Positions 1 to 11,591 are shown, counted from the stretch's first letter. The stretch is 64,000 bases of DNA from Tenodera sinensis (GCA_030765045.1 CM060964.1:170384219-170448218); one strand, 5' to 3'. Numbers and translations are program-made. Notes: generated by a model not told the origin, from the letters alone.

Positions 1-639
1 ATCTTAAGTTGGTTCCAACAAGACTGGAACAGCACATAAAATTACCAAATCATTAAATGAAATAAGGTAGGTGTTCCATAATAGAATTATAAGGGTTAAT
101 TTGTGGTCTGCTCGTTCCCTCGGTGTACGGTTGGTGAAGAATTACTTTGTGATTGACGTTCCCGCTGCCACGTGGGCGTCTTGAGTACGCTTTTGCTATA
201 ATTTTAATACCTAGCTGTATGTATGCCGCGGCTTCTCTTTAAGATCATCCATGTCTGTGACATTCAAAAGAGAGAAATTCTGAATATAACACGGAATATT
301 GAATTCTTATGGAATCACAGTGTATGACTACCGAATACTTCGCTAAATAAAGTGCTTGCGTACCAAGAACCAGACCAAGACATGCATTTGAAAACGCATG
401 AATTTCCAGTGAACCCGCAGCTGTTGCAACGCCTGTGACGGTAATTGGATTCTTATCACCGGAATGGGCAGCGACCTGACAAGCCCTGCCAGCTGACACA
501 CACGACAATGTCAATCACAAGGTAATTTCACACCGATCGTAATTGGTTGCGATTTTTATTAATGGACTTCTTTGAAAAACAGGTGTATCGTTCTAATCCT
601 CGTACATTACAGGAACTTAGTGATATACACAAATCACAA
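1..639. other. Unassigned sequence at left edge
   Basis: I see no recognisable coding or RNA feature here. An 89-codon open frame on the minus strand (245-514) resembles no family I know and has no supporting signals, so I do not call it a gene. Confidence 0.4.
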
Positions 640-1225
640 GGATTCTTGTTTTTGAGCTTAGACGAGTGAGCGAGAACGTTTTATGAGATACAGTTTGTTC
701 ACTAGCTCATGATCCCTGGCAGGAATGCAGCCAGCATTCAGTAAACAATTCCAGTAAACAGCGATTCTAAAACAGGAGTAGTGTTTCTAATCGCACTTGC
801 GATAATGGTGCCAACCTTGGAATGTGTATTCGCGCTAGATTAAAGCAAAGAACTCGCTGAAAATAGCGCAATTTAAATGTTCTTTTCAGTCCATAGAGTA
901 TAATTAGCTTATAAAACGTAAACGATGTTTTCAGCTACTCCTCCCACTGATCATTTTCTGCCTTTTCTATATTTTTCAAAAACCCTGCCAATCTGGTCAA
1001 CGGTTACATTTCTTTAACTTGTTCTATTCATTTTATGTACTTTTGTTCTATGCGAACAAGCTAGTTCTATGGGATTGGGATTACACATGGGGGCAAGCAA
1101 ACGACAGTGTGGCCCAATGATACCAAAAATGTGCCCGCTTTAAGAACCTCTGAATTTGCATGTTTCAATCATCCCATAAATATCTATTTTAGGCATAGGA
1201 CTGTCATTCTGAACCTCTTTGTTCT
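640..1225 (+). repeat. Dispersed repeat R1, uninterrupted copy
   Basis: This block aligns in the same orientation with 6600-8385. Shared landmarks in order: the 'cttagacgag' block near 658, 'acagtttgttcac' near 690, 'cgcaatttaaat' near 868, 'tagcttataaa' near 905, 'tttctgccttt' near 955, and 'gaactgtcatctctg'-like sequence near 1200. Divergence is clearly visible, so the duplication is old. No coding capacity is evident. R1 lacks the inverted-repeat element found in R2 and therefore serves as an internal empty-site control. Confidence 0.7.
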
Positions 1226-3099
1226 ACAACCACAATGTCATAGCAAATTTCACAGCACTCCTAGGCGGAGGTTTACCTACTTCAACACTCCTTTTTTCAT
1301 TGCTTCACACATGGAACTAGACTAGTACGATTTTACAACTGAAATTAAGAGAAATTAGCAGCCAGTAAACATAGTGCGAATAACATTGAAGTTGGCAAAG
1401 TGACCAGCAGAGAAACGTTTGCGCGGATGTTTACAAAACTCGGGTTACACTACGTGGAATGTCTCCTCTCTATATTCTCCTACGACCATGAGCAGGTGAA
1501 CAGGCAGTATGTTTGTTGCCTGCCGGCGACTCTCGGTTCTCATGCGCAGTGGCGAGAGCCCGCGAATGGGTTACCATGCATTTTAATGACCCTTTGTTGT
1601 GTCACAAAATGTAATGACGCATGAAAAAAGAATGTGTTCTGTATAATGAAGTTTTAAAAATATCTTGTGCTATCGGCTTTTTGGACGACGGTCGGCACTA
1701 AAGCACGTGAAACTGGAGGGAAAAGAAAGTGTATATGTATAAACAAATCCTAAACTCCTAGCTCCTATAAGTCCCAGTGTGCACCGATACCATTGATTTG
1801 TTTTTGACCTTTCAACTAACCTACAACTTTAAGGTTAGTTTATACAGTGACGATTTGATATCACTGAAGTTAAAGAAAGCATCGCCACATAGACCTTTCT
1901 TTATTTGGTATTCCCATAAACTAAGTAGTCAGCCCAGCTACAGATTGACTTAAGATAGTTTTGTGATATTTCTTCATATTTGGTCATAAAAAGGGAAATA
2001 AAACTGGAATTCTTAAAATGGAGCACCCGTACGGCTTCTGCCTCCATTAAATTGAATTGGGTGCGCTCAATAGTATGCCTGGACGATGATCGACAAAATG
2101 GTGTTTTTTCTTACTTGTAATATATGCAGTACTCTTCTTTAAAGTACCTTTACATCACAGGTTACAGGTTCCAGGTTCCAAATCTAGTACTTCATCGCCC
2201 ATGTCTTTCTAGCATGTTGCTGGTTAAGAGCTGTTCGACTAACTCTTCCAGGGGATATATCGTACTTCCCTATTGTGAAAATACGGAAGTCCTACGTGTT
2301 GTCAATCGAACGTTCAGGGAAACGTGCAAACTATTGTATAATTTTAAACGTGGCTGTATCTCCCTATAGTAGTAGAGGCAGTAAGCGACGTCACACTTCT
2401 AAAACTTCTTATTTTTGTTTCGTCTATCACTAAAGACTGAAAACTATAAAGAAAACCAATACAAATTGGATTTATGTAAATTAGTGAAACTTCTATCAAA
2501 GCAATATGAATCTCTTAAGTGCTGTTCTTTTCTTTCCTAACCTTAAGTTCAGTATAATTTTACAGGACTACTTCCACAGCTGTTCAGCAGCTAGAACAGC
2601 TTTACCCATTATAAATCTAATCCACCCAACAAGGTGCAAGTTTTACTGCTCCAAGTCATGGGCTTAATTTAGAAAGTCGACATGCAATGCATGCATGTTG
2701 TTTGAGACTTTTTCACAGAACGCTTATTCTCGTCTTCGCAAGCCAAAGCATAAAAAGCATCGGTAGTTTGTATTCTGCGCTGGTGACAATAGAAAAATAA
2801 ATACAGTACTGACGATGACCATGACCATAGAGCTGCTGGCAGGCTGGAGTTCAGCCTGAATGATTTTGCTGCGTACCTACCCCCAGTTTAACTGCAGATA
2901 GGAATATTTATGGGAAAGGCTTATAAGGGTGGCGTGTTAGTTTTGGAAGGTTGGGCTATAGAAGGAAACTTATTGCCCCTTCAAGATTGTCTCTCAGGAT
3001 ACACCAAAGTCTGGTGAGAGTAGAAATAAACGTTTTTATAAAAATTCGTAAAATTTTAATTTTCAATTTTGGTTGGGAAAAAATTTGAGCCGAACAGCT
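1226..3099. other. No recognisable feature
   Basis: AT-rich sequence with short open frames only (for example 1400-1624 and 2124-2369). None shows a known motif or splice-flanked structure. No tandem repeat or tRNA-like motif was seen. Confidence 0.4.
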
Positions 3100-4200
3100 C
3101 TCGAGTGGGACTATGTTAGGAGCTCAGCTTTAGCTGCTGGTGGATTTGCCTGGATTTGCGTTACGTGGTATGCCCGCAAGCCATGCAGGGAACTCGGTAT
3201 GACCTAAAGCGGCGTGTTCTTGGATCATAGGCCCCAAGAGACCTAATCATTCACTTTGGTATGTTGGTAAGTCGGCGTAGAATTTTGCTGCCCGTCGCCT
3301 AATTGCATCCTCCACGTATGGAAGAGATGAGGCTTCGTGAAATAATCTCACGGGAAATGCGAGGGGAGGGGGCAGATAAGATGGACCTGTCTTCTATCCT
3401 CCGCCCTCTGGAGCCATAGACTCCGGCTGCCTGCGGTCATGCCCCTGACTTCGCAAGCATATAACACGAGGTGGATTGCAATAGTTCGCTTTAGGCGAAC
3501 GGGCATCTCGGACCTTAGCATGGGATACAGTGAAAAAAAAATTATTTTGTTTTTTTAACGACGCTGTCAATTGCCAGGATCACATCAGCGTCGCCGGTGT
3601 GCCGGAATTTTGTCCCGCAGGAGTTCTTTTACATGCCAGTAAATCTACTGACATGGAGCTGTCGTTTTTAAGCACACTTAAAAACCATCGGCCTGGGCCG
3701 GGTTTGAACCCGCGACCTTGGGATCCGTAGGCCAGCGTCTAACCAACTGAGCCACCCAGACCGACAGGATAGGATACAGTGAAGCAATAGCCCCCTGTGT
3801 CCTTGCAGAGAGGTCTATGATATGCTCGCGGAGAGTTAGACCCTGATCCAGCTCCCAGGTAGTTAATGGAATTCTTCCGTTCGACCCTTCGGCCTTGAAA
3901 TTGAAATATGTGGCAGCCTGGGGGTTGTGGCACCTCGTTAAGAGGATGGTGAGGCTCTTGTCCGCACTAACGGACATTCGCCAACGCCGGCACCACTCTT
4001 GGACGAGGCGGAGATGTCGCTATATGAGGTTGAAGGCTCTGAGAATGTGTTGGTGCAGAACAGCAGCACGTCGCCAGCATATGGTGCTATATTGACCTGC
4101 GGCTGTGCTGGAAAATCTGCCAAAATAGGCGCTGAATAGCGTGGGTGACAACACAGAGCTTTCGGGGACTCCGCCTCTTATTGGTCTTGGTGTCATACGA
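3100..4200 (-). mobile_element. Decayed jockey-like LINE fragment (RT end and C-terminal part)
   Basis: Read on the minus strand, 4123 to 3938 gives a reverse transcriptase palm fragment with PAQPQVNIAPYAGDVLLF, corresponding to the YADD box of non-LTR retrotransposons but mutated to YAGD. From about 3935 to 3780 follows a thumb-like segment with TYFNFKAEG...LTLREHI..LSARTQGAIASLYPI. Beyond an inserted SINE the match resumes with IRRRAAKFYADLPTYQ near 3290-3250, typical of the region after RT in jockey-type elements. Frames are broken by stops and the upstream endonuclease is missing, so it is inactive. Clade assignment is by motif resemblance only. Confidence 0.65.
3535..3771 (-). mobile_element. 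tRNA-derived SINE with 12-bp target duplication
   Basis: On the minus strand the element starts with a tRNA-like head. It has a pol III A box (TGGCTCAGTTGG) and a B box (GGTTCAAACCC), and the body ends in an A/T-rich tail. The 12-mer ggatacagtgaa flanks it at 3523-3534 and 3772-3783, a clean target-site duplication inside the LINE relic. A second copy of the same family lies at about 15880-16099 in the same orientation, so this is a family rather than a tRNA gene. Confidence 0.85.
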
Positions 4201-5299
4201 CTACTATCCTAGGGTGCTCTAATTTTCTATTAAGTCACTCCAGTTGACTAACAACTCGTGAGGAAGTAGCATCACGGTAAAAAACGAGCTACAGGATGCT
4301 ATATACCGGCACACTGTTAAGGGTGGCTTAACCTTAACGGTTAATTATAGCCGCTTTTTAACAGCGACGTTATAGAATAGACCTAGAGTAACTGCAAAAC
4401 AGGAATGAACATTAGGCGGATTTCCGTCTAGTATGTTAGTGGAAAACATGATTTCCATAATTGTTCATAGCAGAGCATGCTTTTTTTTTTTCTTCTTCTT
4501 CTTCTTTTTTTTTTTCTTTAGATACTTTTATTTTCCTCGTCAAAACTGTACGGTAATTCGCAATCGTTTGCGTTACAGCCAGCAACAATGTTATTAACGT
4601 CACATGTCTCGGTACTTAAATGTAGAATTAAATTTCTCTGGTTTTCTACCTTCTGGAGTTCTTGTTTAGGTCACAGATATTAAGCACTGGAATATACTGA
4701 AGATGCATGCCGTTAGATCATATGTGAAGTGTGATGGCCACTTCAGCTCTCTCCTATATGTATTTCATCCAAATTTAGTACTTATTTGGGTTCACTGGGC
4801 ATTTTCACCTTCTCTAATAAATATTTGAAATGCCATGATTTCGAATTACCGTCGGGACTGCGGGTTTGAGAAGGTAGTCTGGGGTAATCAGGACGTTAAA
4901 GTACATGGAAATCACGTATCGGTAAGCTGTTGGGTGAGAAAAATGAATTGAGCACGCCCATAACAAGGTATCGGGTGTATATTCAATTGACTTTTGATTT
5001 ACTAATTTTAGCTGTTCTAGGAATCTAGTTTTGAGATATTCTGTGGATTCTACATGTGCTTCCAACATTCCTTTAAAATGTTGGCATTATGCTCTGTTTG
5101 TTTACTTGCTATTGTAAACCATTCAGATGACTTAAAAGAACAAATTTGGACCATTTATCGAATATAATTTCTTTACCAAGAATCTATTTGAACTTATAAT
5201 TGGATATTACAACCTTACCCTCAAGAACCTAAATAATAAAATTGTAATTTTCAGTCCTACGACAAGTTTTGGAATTTCTTCAATATCAATTAATAAAAA
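4201..5299. other. No gene; pyrimidine-rich tract near 4481-4518
   Basis: No recognisable coding sequence. A T/C-rich tract (T run followed by TTC repeats) occupies roughly 4481-4518. The rest is AT-rich and featureless to inspection. Confidence 0.4.
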
Positions 5300-5303
5300 A
5301 CAA

Positions 5304-5680
5304 TCATCGTTTTCTTTTATGATGAACAGTAAATCCCTTTAATTCCATGTCATTAATTCTACCTTTAAAGCTGTGAAAATCAACAATTTTGTTATCTTCG
5401 AGCCATTTACGAAACGCTGCAGTATCCCTTTCCAACATTTCCCCCCTTCTTTCTCCTGGATCCCCACGTTTGGGAGCATCTTCCGTCAGTTTAGGGGTTG
5501 TTCTGATACATAACACAGCAGTAACACCTGGTTCATAATTATCCCTGTGAATAGCACGTACTCCTGTCTCTTGTGTGGATCCTTTGGAAACGAAAACACC
5601 TAACATACTTTTAAACACTTGTTTTATAGTTTGACGTACAACCCGCACACACTACTTTCTAGACATTTTGCATTGAAAAC
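5304..5680 (-). pseudogene. Frameshifted THAP-domain protein fragment
   Basis: Read on the minus strand, the segment begins with an MSRK-like start near 5672 followed at once by a stop. A second frame then gives FSFPKDPHKRQE, and a third gives VRAIHRDNYEPGVTAV. These are successive blocks of a THAP zinc finger: the N-terminal Cys region, the FPKD segment, and the RAIHR.N..P block. The long open frame (114 codons) continues with TPKLTEDAP...GERRGEMLERD, resembling the segment that often follows THAP domains in arthropod proteins. The domain is split over at least two frames, so I call a pseudogene or relic. THAP domains bind DNA and are common in P-element-type transposases and their domesticated relatives. 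Confidence 0.6.
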
Positions 5681-5689
5681 TACCATTCT

Positions 5690-6599
5690 GCAATGTGATT
5701 TTTCAAACAATTACTTTGTAAAGATTTACTGACACGTAAGACACAAGCAACTGCGTAGCATTCCAACTATACACTGATATTCTGCATTTCTATGATGCAG
5801 GTATTCAACAAGCGATAATGTGAACCTCTGATGTCATTAACGCAACCTTCTTCAGCAGGCATGTCAAACATCACTCCGAGGGTGTGAAGAGAGGGGTCTA
5901 CCCCTCCTTAACTGCAGTAGCACGCGCTCGTAGAACCGGTTTTCGCTTTGTTTTTCTAGTTCTCCGATTTGATCATCACGGAGGGAGGGGAAAGGGGGAA
6001 ATTTTTTCACGCCTGGTGAGTGCTGTTTGACACCCCTGTTCTTCAGCCTCCTGGTCCGTAAACATAAAGACGGCATTGGCCGAACCCTACTGCTAATTTC
6101 CTTGCGCGCTCAGAAGATAATAAGTACAGAGTTATTTTCCTTTTCCTATTTCACACAGCTGTTTTCTGTGAGGGTAGCTGTCCAAACCCCATGTTTGTGG
6201 AACATCACTAACTGTGAAGAAAAAGAACCATACAGCTGATGCATTTTGTAACTTGCATTCAGTAAAGTAGTGATTCTATAAGACTGCACACGTGGTTTTC
6301 AAAGTCGGTAAATATGTCGCTTAGCAAGCGCAGTACAAGTATGCGTAGTATTGATTGTGCGACAACTCATAGTACTTTACAGTAGCACGCTGGGAATATT
6401 GATTTTGATGCGTATCATTTTCCAAACAGCTGTCGAAGTTTTCGAACTTACAAATTTCGCTCAGGGTCCAGAATTAACGGCACCAGGTTGTCATGCGAGT
6501 GTTCGCTCTGTGACAAACATTGAAGAAGGCAAGCAGTTCACTATATCAGGAAAATTTCCCATACTTAGGTTTCCTGGAAAACATCAAGCATGCGGAAAA
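5690..6599. other. No recognisable feature
   Basis: Short open frames at 5864-6076 (minus), 6027-6239 and 6351-6641 (plus) show no motif I recognise. The right end merges into repeat R2. Confidence 0.4.
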
Positions 6600-6751
6600 C
6601 GTGCTACCAACTTAGACGAGTTTCAAAAGTGTTTTACGTAGAACATCGATTTATATTACAAGGGTGAATATCGTACTCCATATACCTAACTACAGTTTGT
6701 TCACCGGCCGAAGATCCCTGACAGGATCTGTAAACAATTCCCGCTATAATA

Positions 6752-7718
6752 TGTCTCAACCTAGTTGAGTCCTGTTGTAAACATCTGGGCGGGAAGAGAG
6801 ACAGAGACAGAGATATTGGGATAGAAAACGGTTAAGCTGTTGATTGGTTTGGCGAAGATAATGGGGGTTATCTTTTGTTTGCGTACGTACGATAAACCCC
6901 TCCTTTAAGTACAGTATGGTACGTAAGTAGTTCTCCGATCACTGCTCTGCGCGAGCTAATTTCGGAGATAGAAAAGTATGCAAATGTTTCGATTCTTATA
7001 AACGTAAATAGCCCCACATTTTATCTTTCTGCTTCACATATCGCATATGTGTTCTGGGCCCGTGAGTTCGTAAAGGAATATATACATAATGGTATACTAT
7101 ATACAGATTAGATAGAAGAAAGGTGAAATTATATACACCATTAGCTTATTATGTTAAATTAAGCTGCATTTTACTTAACAATTACTGAAGGACACTGCTA
7201 TTATACGTATAACATTTTTGCATTCCTTTATCAGACAGCTCTCTCGCAACGAGGTCTGTATCGAGTTGAATGCTGATTAAGATGTTTTTGTTTATAGTGT
7301 GGGGTTGCTTCTGATATTTTACACTGTATTTCCTGTACATCTCGCGGACCTCACAAGGCCAAGGACACTTATCTATATGCAATATAAAATCAGTAAGCTT
7401 TTCACCATGGAGCAGGCTGGTGCTTCAGCCGAAATGAAACACAATCGAGGCAAACCGTTAAAAAGTGGTGAGAGGCGAATGATCGCGCATTGTTTCGCAG
7501 TACTTAAAGAAAGAAACCCGGAATCCGGAAAGAAATCCGGAATATTAATATTCCAACTCATAGATTTAATAAGTTAATGTGTAACCCAACTCTATTGTCT
7601 AGAAGTTAGCGCTACTAGTGTTGCAAAACTTTTGTGCGTGCCTGTACGTCTAACACGCGGCGAGTTGAGTCAGCTCCGCCTTGTTGTTTACAACAGGATT
7701 CAACTAGGCTGAGACACA
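6752..7718. mobile_element. ~970-bp inverted-repeat DNA element inserted in R2
   Basis: The left end starts tgtctcaacctagttgag and continues through cctgttgtaaac. The right end, reverse-complemented, starts tgtctcagcctagttgaa and continues with the same cctgttgtaaac. The arms are therefore about 31 bp with two visible mismatches. TA-rich flanks (tataata on the left, gtataaac on the right) fit a TA or short A/T target preference, but the exact duplication is unclear. The R1 paralogue reads across the site without it. It carries one HTH reading frame (7407-7577) but no catalytic domain that I can see, so it is non-autonomous or decayed. Confidence 0.65.
7407..7577 (+). pseudogene. HTH N-terminal module of a transposase-like protein
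   Basis: From the ATG at 7407 the frame encodes about 56 residues: a short Ala/Glu-rich leader, then GKPLKSGERRMIAHCFAVLKE, then it runs out into a stop. The LxSGE(R/K)xxIxxxxxxLKExxP pattern is shared with frames at 14847-15021 and 56725-56938. It resembles the DNA-binding HTH head of Tc1/pogo-like transposases and related arthropod proteins. No DDE domain follows within the host element. It lies inside the 6752-7718 inverted-repeat element, which supports mobile-element origin. Confidence 0.45.
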
Positions 7719-8385
7719 GTATAAACAATGATATCGCGAGCAGCAGTTCTGCTTCTAATCACGTTTACGATAATGTTGCGAAAAATGGAATGCGTATTCA
7801 CGCCACATAAAATCGAACAAATCGCTCAAAGTAGCACAATTTAAATCTTATTTTAGTTCATGCAGTATATTTAGCTTATAAAGCGTAAACAACGTTTTCA
7901 ACTACTCCCTCTTTCCCACCGATCACTTTCTGCCTTTTATATATGTTTTAGAAAACACTGTCAATCTGTTTCGGTCTTACGTGATATATCCTCGGGCGTT
8001 ATGTCGTGCAATTCCTGTAAGAATAAGTCACCTTTTACATTTCTTTAAGTATTCATTTTACCTTGGTCCTTGGGATTGAGATCACACATGTATGAGCAAG
8101 TAAACGACAATGTGACCAAATAAAACCAGAATAACCAATAATAACGTTATAACAATTGAGAAAGAATTCAGTCTAGCAACTTCTCATTCCCTCTTGCAGG
8201 ATCAAACAATGAAGTATTAAAATTTCGGTCAGTTAATAGTACAGTAATTGTTCCTGCAAGTACAGGTAATGAAAGTAATCGAAGAAGGCAGTAATACCTT
8301 TTAAAAAGCCTGTTTAGGTTTGTTTGATTCAGGCATCCTATAACGATCTGTTTTACACATAGAACTGTCACTCTGAAACCCTGAA

Positions 8386-9690
8386 GTGCTCTTTATTCTG
8401 GATGACTACTCGTAAACCGTAAGAGAACAAATTCTTACCATACAAGAAGTGTAAATATCATTAAAACACACAATGTATGTCGTATACATTGTTTTTGTGT
8501 AGTTAATCGTTTCCGAGATATTCGTTTTTGGTTTAAATTTTAAATTATTCATACTTTTCTCAAATGGAAAGTCGTCATTTTTACTGTCTCTACTACGCAT
8601 AGTAAGTAGAGGAAGTATTGTATTCCACCCAAAAATTCGATGTCGAGATTTCACCGGAAATGTATTGCGGCCCCCTGAATTCAAAAAAGCATTTTTTGAA
8701 AAAGGTATCTGTGTGTCTGTGTAGCATAACTCAAAAAACGAAAAGCCGGTTAAAAACCAGAGTTAGTATTTAGGTTTAACATCTTTCAAGGATGCGGCAC
8801 GAAGATTTTGAAGAAAGTTCCTCCATCCTAAAGCATCCTTTACATGGAAAATGTTTAGGAAATTTGATTTTCTCGAAAGTGGCTCTAACGATTTTGATTA
8901 AAATGCCATATGTGTAAGATAGTTTTGACAAGCGAAATGCATATTTTCAATTTTCTGGCTATAACCCATGTAGTACTATTTACTCTGGATGACTTGCATA
9001 ACTGGTGAACCGTAAGTTGTATTTAAGGGCCCGTCGACAACTAGGTCATTAGGGTGGTAAACCGTAAGAGATAGACCAAATCTTAGTCTACAAACAATTT
9101 AGGTCGCTCTGAGACACAATTTATGTCCAAATAATTTTTTGTAGAGTTAATCATTTCAGAGATATTCCTTGTTATTTGTGTGAGTTTTGGAAACCAAACT
9201 TTCGTCCAATGGACGGTCGTTATTCATTTTTTATATGTTAGCCTGCAAAGAAAACGGAATTTGAAAGCTTTAAAAGATCTGACTATCGCTCAAAGCCTAT
9301 TGTATTCCTATATTCCTCTTATACCTACAAGAAAATATGCAGTAAAATAATTTCTACAAATGTTTATCTCTACTAACACGAAGAAGACAAGGTACAAGAG
9401 ATATGGAGATGCATGTAAATATTTCATAAGCACCATCATTTCAGCCGTAAAACGTCTACTGCTGAACGCAGGTCTCTCCCATAGATATCCATCTAGTTTG
9501 AGGTTTTCCTCCAGCATTTCTTCCATAATGAGTTCAGTTCTTTGGTGCTGCGGTCGACTCTATCTTCCAGGGCGTTAACACCTTGGCCAAGGTCCATCTC
9601 TTCGCCGAGTTCTTAATCCCGGCCAGTCGCTCGTAAGTATTCTTCAGTAGCTCTATCTTCATATTGGACATTCCCGTCTTCATCTTTTCC
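8386..9690 (+). repeat. Repeat F, copy 1
   Basis: The block aligns with 9691-11890. Shared landmarks: 'ggaagtattg.attccacccaaaaattcgatgtcgag', 'ttcaaggatgcg.cacgaagattttgaag', 'cgtaaaccgt.agaga', 'gagatattccttgttat' and 'cgctcaaagcctactgtattg'-like sequence. Within copy 1 the 'ctggatgac...cgtaaaccgtaag' motif occurs twice (about 8395 and 8980), so the unit itself may be partly duplicated. No convincing coding frame. A 39-bp LINE tail is inserted at 9017-9055. Confidence 0.6.
9017..9055 (-). mobile_element. 39-bp LINE 3'-tail insertion
   Basis: On the minus strand the insert reads ccctaatgacctagttgtcg then acgggcccttaaat, matching the 3' end of LINE A. Flanks are ggtgaaccgtaag (9004-9016) and ggtaaaccgtaag (9056-9068), a 13-bp target duplication with one mismatch. 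The paralogous position near 11513-11535 carries a single uninterrupted copy, confirming insertion. Only the 3' half of the terminal stem-loop is present, an extreme 5' truncation. Confidence 0.7.
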
Positions 9691-9811
9691 GATCCAGAGT
9701 TTACATTTTTACTTTCTCTACTGGTAAGTAGAAGGAAGTATTGCATTCCACCCAAAAATTCGATGTCGAGGTTTCACCGAAAATGTTTCGAGACCACCTG
9801 GAAAAGGGAGG

Positions 9812-9847
<36 letters not shown>

Positions 9848-9885
9848 CCGCGCGCGTGTCTGTGTGTGTGGGGGGGGGGGGGGGG
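9812..9885. repeat. Poly-A and poly-G runs
   Basis: An A run of about 32 bases is followed by a short GC/GT-rich bridge and a G run of about 16 bases. Both sit in repeat F copy 2. Lengths may be unreliable in sequencing. Confidence 0.85.
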
Positions 9886-10292
9886 TAGCGTAACTCAAAA
9901 ACGAAAAGTCGGTTAAAAACCAAAGTTGGTATTTAAGTTTAATGTCTTTCAAGGATGCGACACGAAGATTTTGAAGCACATAGCTCCACCCTAAACTACC
10001 CTTTACATGGAAAATTTTTTAAAAAATGTTGATTTTCTTGAAAATGGGTCTCACTATTTTGATTAAAATGTCATGTATAAGATATTTTTATGACAAATCA
10101 AATGTAGGGGAGAGTGGGGTAATGGCGAACGCTTAAGCTTAGTATCGTTGTACTGTGAATATACTGAACTTAATGTAAAGTACAATTTACTTAAAATATG
10201 TGTAGTATATTTGTCTTGCGATCTGTAATTTTTATTTTATTTCCTGTAGCCTTAAACAATTTAAACAAATTAAATTTTCAAAACAAAGCAAT

Positions 10293-10329
10293 GTTCGCCA
10301 TTGCCCACCCTCAAGGGGCAATGGCGAAC
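10293..10329. repeat. Perfect 14-bp palindrome inside the pogo-like element
   Basis: Arms GTTCGCCATTGCCC and GGGCAATGGCGAAC surround a 9-base loop (10307-10315). The arm motif also recurs near both element termini and near 11078-11092, so it looks like an internal copy of the transposase-recognition region. Confidence 0.85.
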
Positions 10330-10549
10330 ACCTATTTGTATTTTCTGATAGGTTCATGAAATTCCAAAGGACCATAATTTTTATTAAAAAATATAATTGT
10401 ACGTTTTATTTATTCATCATGTTAAAATGCTTAACATACAGAGAAAAAAAATTATGTATTACAGCCCCATTATTTATAAAAAAATATGTTAACGCTTTTG
10501 TCACCAGAATTAACTTGACTACAGTTGCAGCACTAGGATTCATATTATA

Positions 10550-11082
10550 TTATATAAACGAAGAACTACCAAAGTTAGATAAATGGAAAGTTGTCTTAAG
10601 CACAATCAACACAAACATGCGCGGAAGCTTTCGTTTCCCAACCACTGCAAGCTGACGAGTCCGGTTTGACCATTTCGAGCACTTGTACCAGAACTCGTTA
10701 CCCTTTCCAAACTCTCCACACATCGAGCAAATGTCATTGTTATTTTCAACTACATGCGGCACATCAAATTCATCGTAATCATCATGTGTATCTTTGCACA
10801 GTTTTTCAATATCTTTCTTCTTCCTCTTCTTCTGAAGAACTCAAGTCAAGCCTCCTTTTTGCTCTTTGTCCAGCTGTCTTCTTCAAAATCTCTCTCCGAT
10901 GACTGTTTTCTTTCTTGCTGTTTCTTCTTATTTACCTCTTTTCTTTCAAGCCCCTCTTTCATAGGCGTAGATGTAAGCACCTCACTGTATTGCTTCCTAT
11001 GGCCACCTTTTCGTAGCCTTGATTGCTCAGGTGGTTGAGGAATACGCCCACTAGATGGGCAATCACGAACACTGTTCGCCAT
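10550..11082 (-). pseudogene. C-terminal tail of a pogo-like transposase
   Basis: Frame 11082-10846 (minus) encodes a Lys/Arg/Glu-rich linker: RKGGHRKQYSEVLTSTPMKE, then a basic tract. It corresponds to the disordered tail of pogo-like transposases that carries an S/T-E-x-LTS(T/S)P motif. Frame 10762-10550 follows with ENNNDICSMCGEFGKGNEFW and a further Cys, matching the CxxCxExx...EWxxC zinc-binding end of this family. The remaining Cys residues fall in another frame. The catalytic domain is absent, so this is non-functional. Confidence 0.7.
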
Positions 11083-11586
11083 TGGGCCACAGTGTCATTA
11101 TAGAAATATCGCGTAAAACAACCGCGAAAAAATTATTATTAAAATAATCTATGTTTATACACAAAGCAGAAGGATGTCTTTTAAGAATACATGCATTATA
11201 AATCGAAGAAACTGATGGAAGTGATACATATCTTAGGGTTGGTTTGGAGGCGCTGTTATAACAAAATCGCTGGTGATGATAAACACGACCTCACAGGATA
11301 ATACTTTCTTCAAAATGGTTGATCTTGCTTCAAGATATTTCGAAGAGAATTGCGAGATGGCAGAACTCAAGAAAACTCTACCTCTAACGGAAAATGTTGG
11401 AAGCAGGTGTTCGGCATTGCCCACCTGTTTGCCATTGGCCCAGTCTCCCCTATATCTTGAATTCTCTGGCTATAGCCCCTGTAGTCGTATTTACTCTGAA
11501 CGACTTTTGCATAACTCGTAAACCGTTAGAGATGGATAAAATGATACTATACAAAAAGTGTAGATCTTGCCAAAAAACACAATTTA

Positions 11587-11591
<5 letters not shown>

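Larger units (their letters stand above)
6600..8385 (+). repeat. Dispersed repeat R2, interrupted copy
   Basis: Two blocks, about 6600-6745 and 7722-8385, together align with R1 at 640-1225 in the same order and orientation. The break coincides with an inverted-repeat element at about 6752-7718. R2 also carries about 170 bp not seen in R1 between roughly 8115 and 8285. Confidence 0.65.
10107..11450 (-). mobile_element. pogo-like Tc1/mariner-superfamily element, 1.34 kb, defective
   Basis: The element is flanked by TA (10105-10106 and 11451-11452) and interrupts repeat F. Terminal inverted repeats: left ggggagagtggggtaatggc, right (reverse complement) ggggagactgggccaatggc, about 20 of 24 positions matching. 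TA target choice and these ends are typical of pogo-like elements. On the minus strand it keeps only the C-terminal tail of a pogo-type transposase, and the DDE core is missing. A perfect 14-bp palindrome with the same core motif lies at 10293-10329. Confidence 0.8.
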
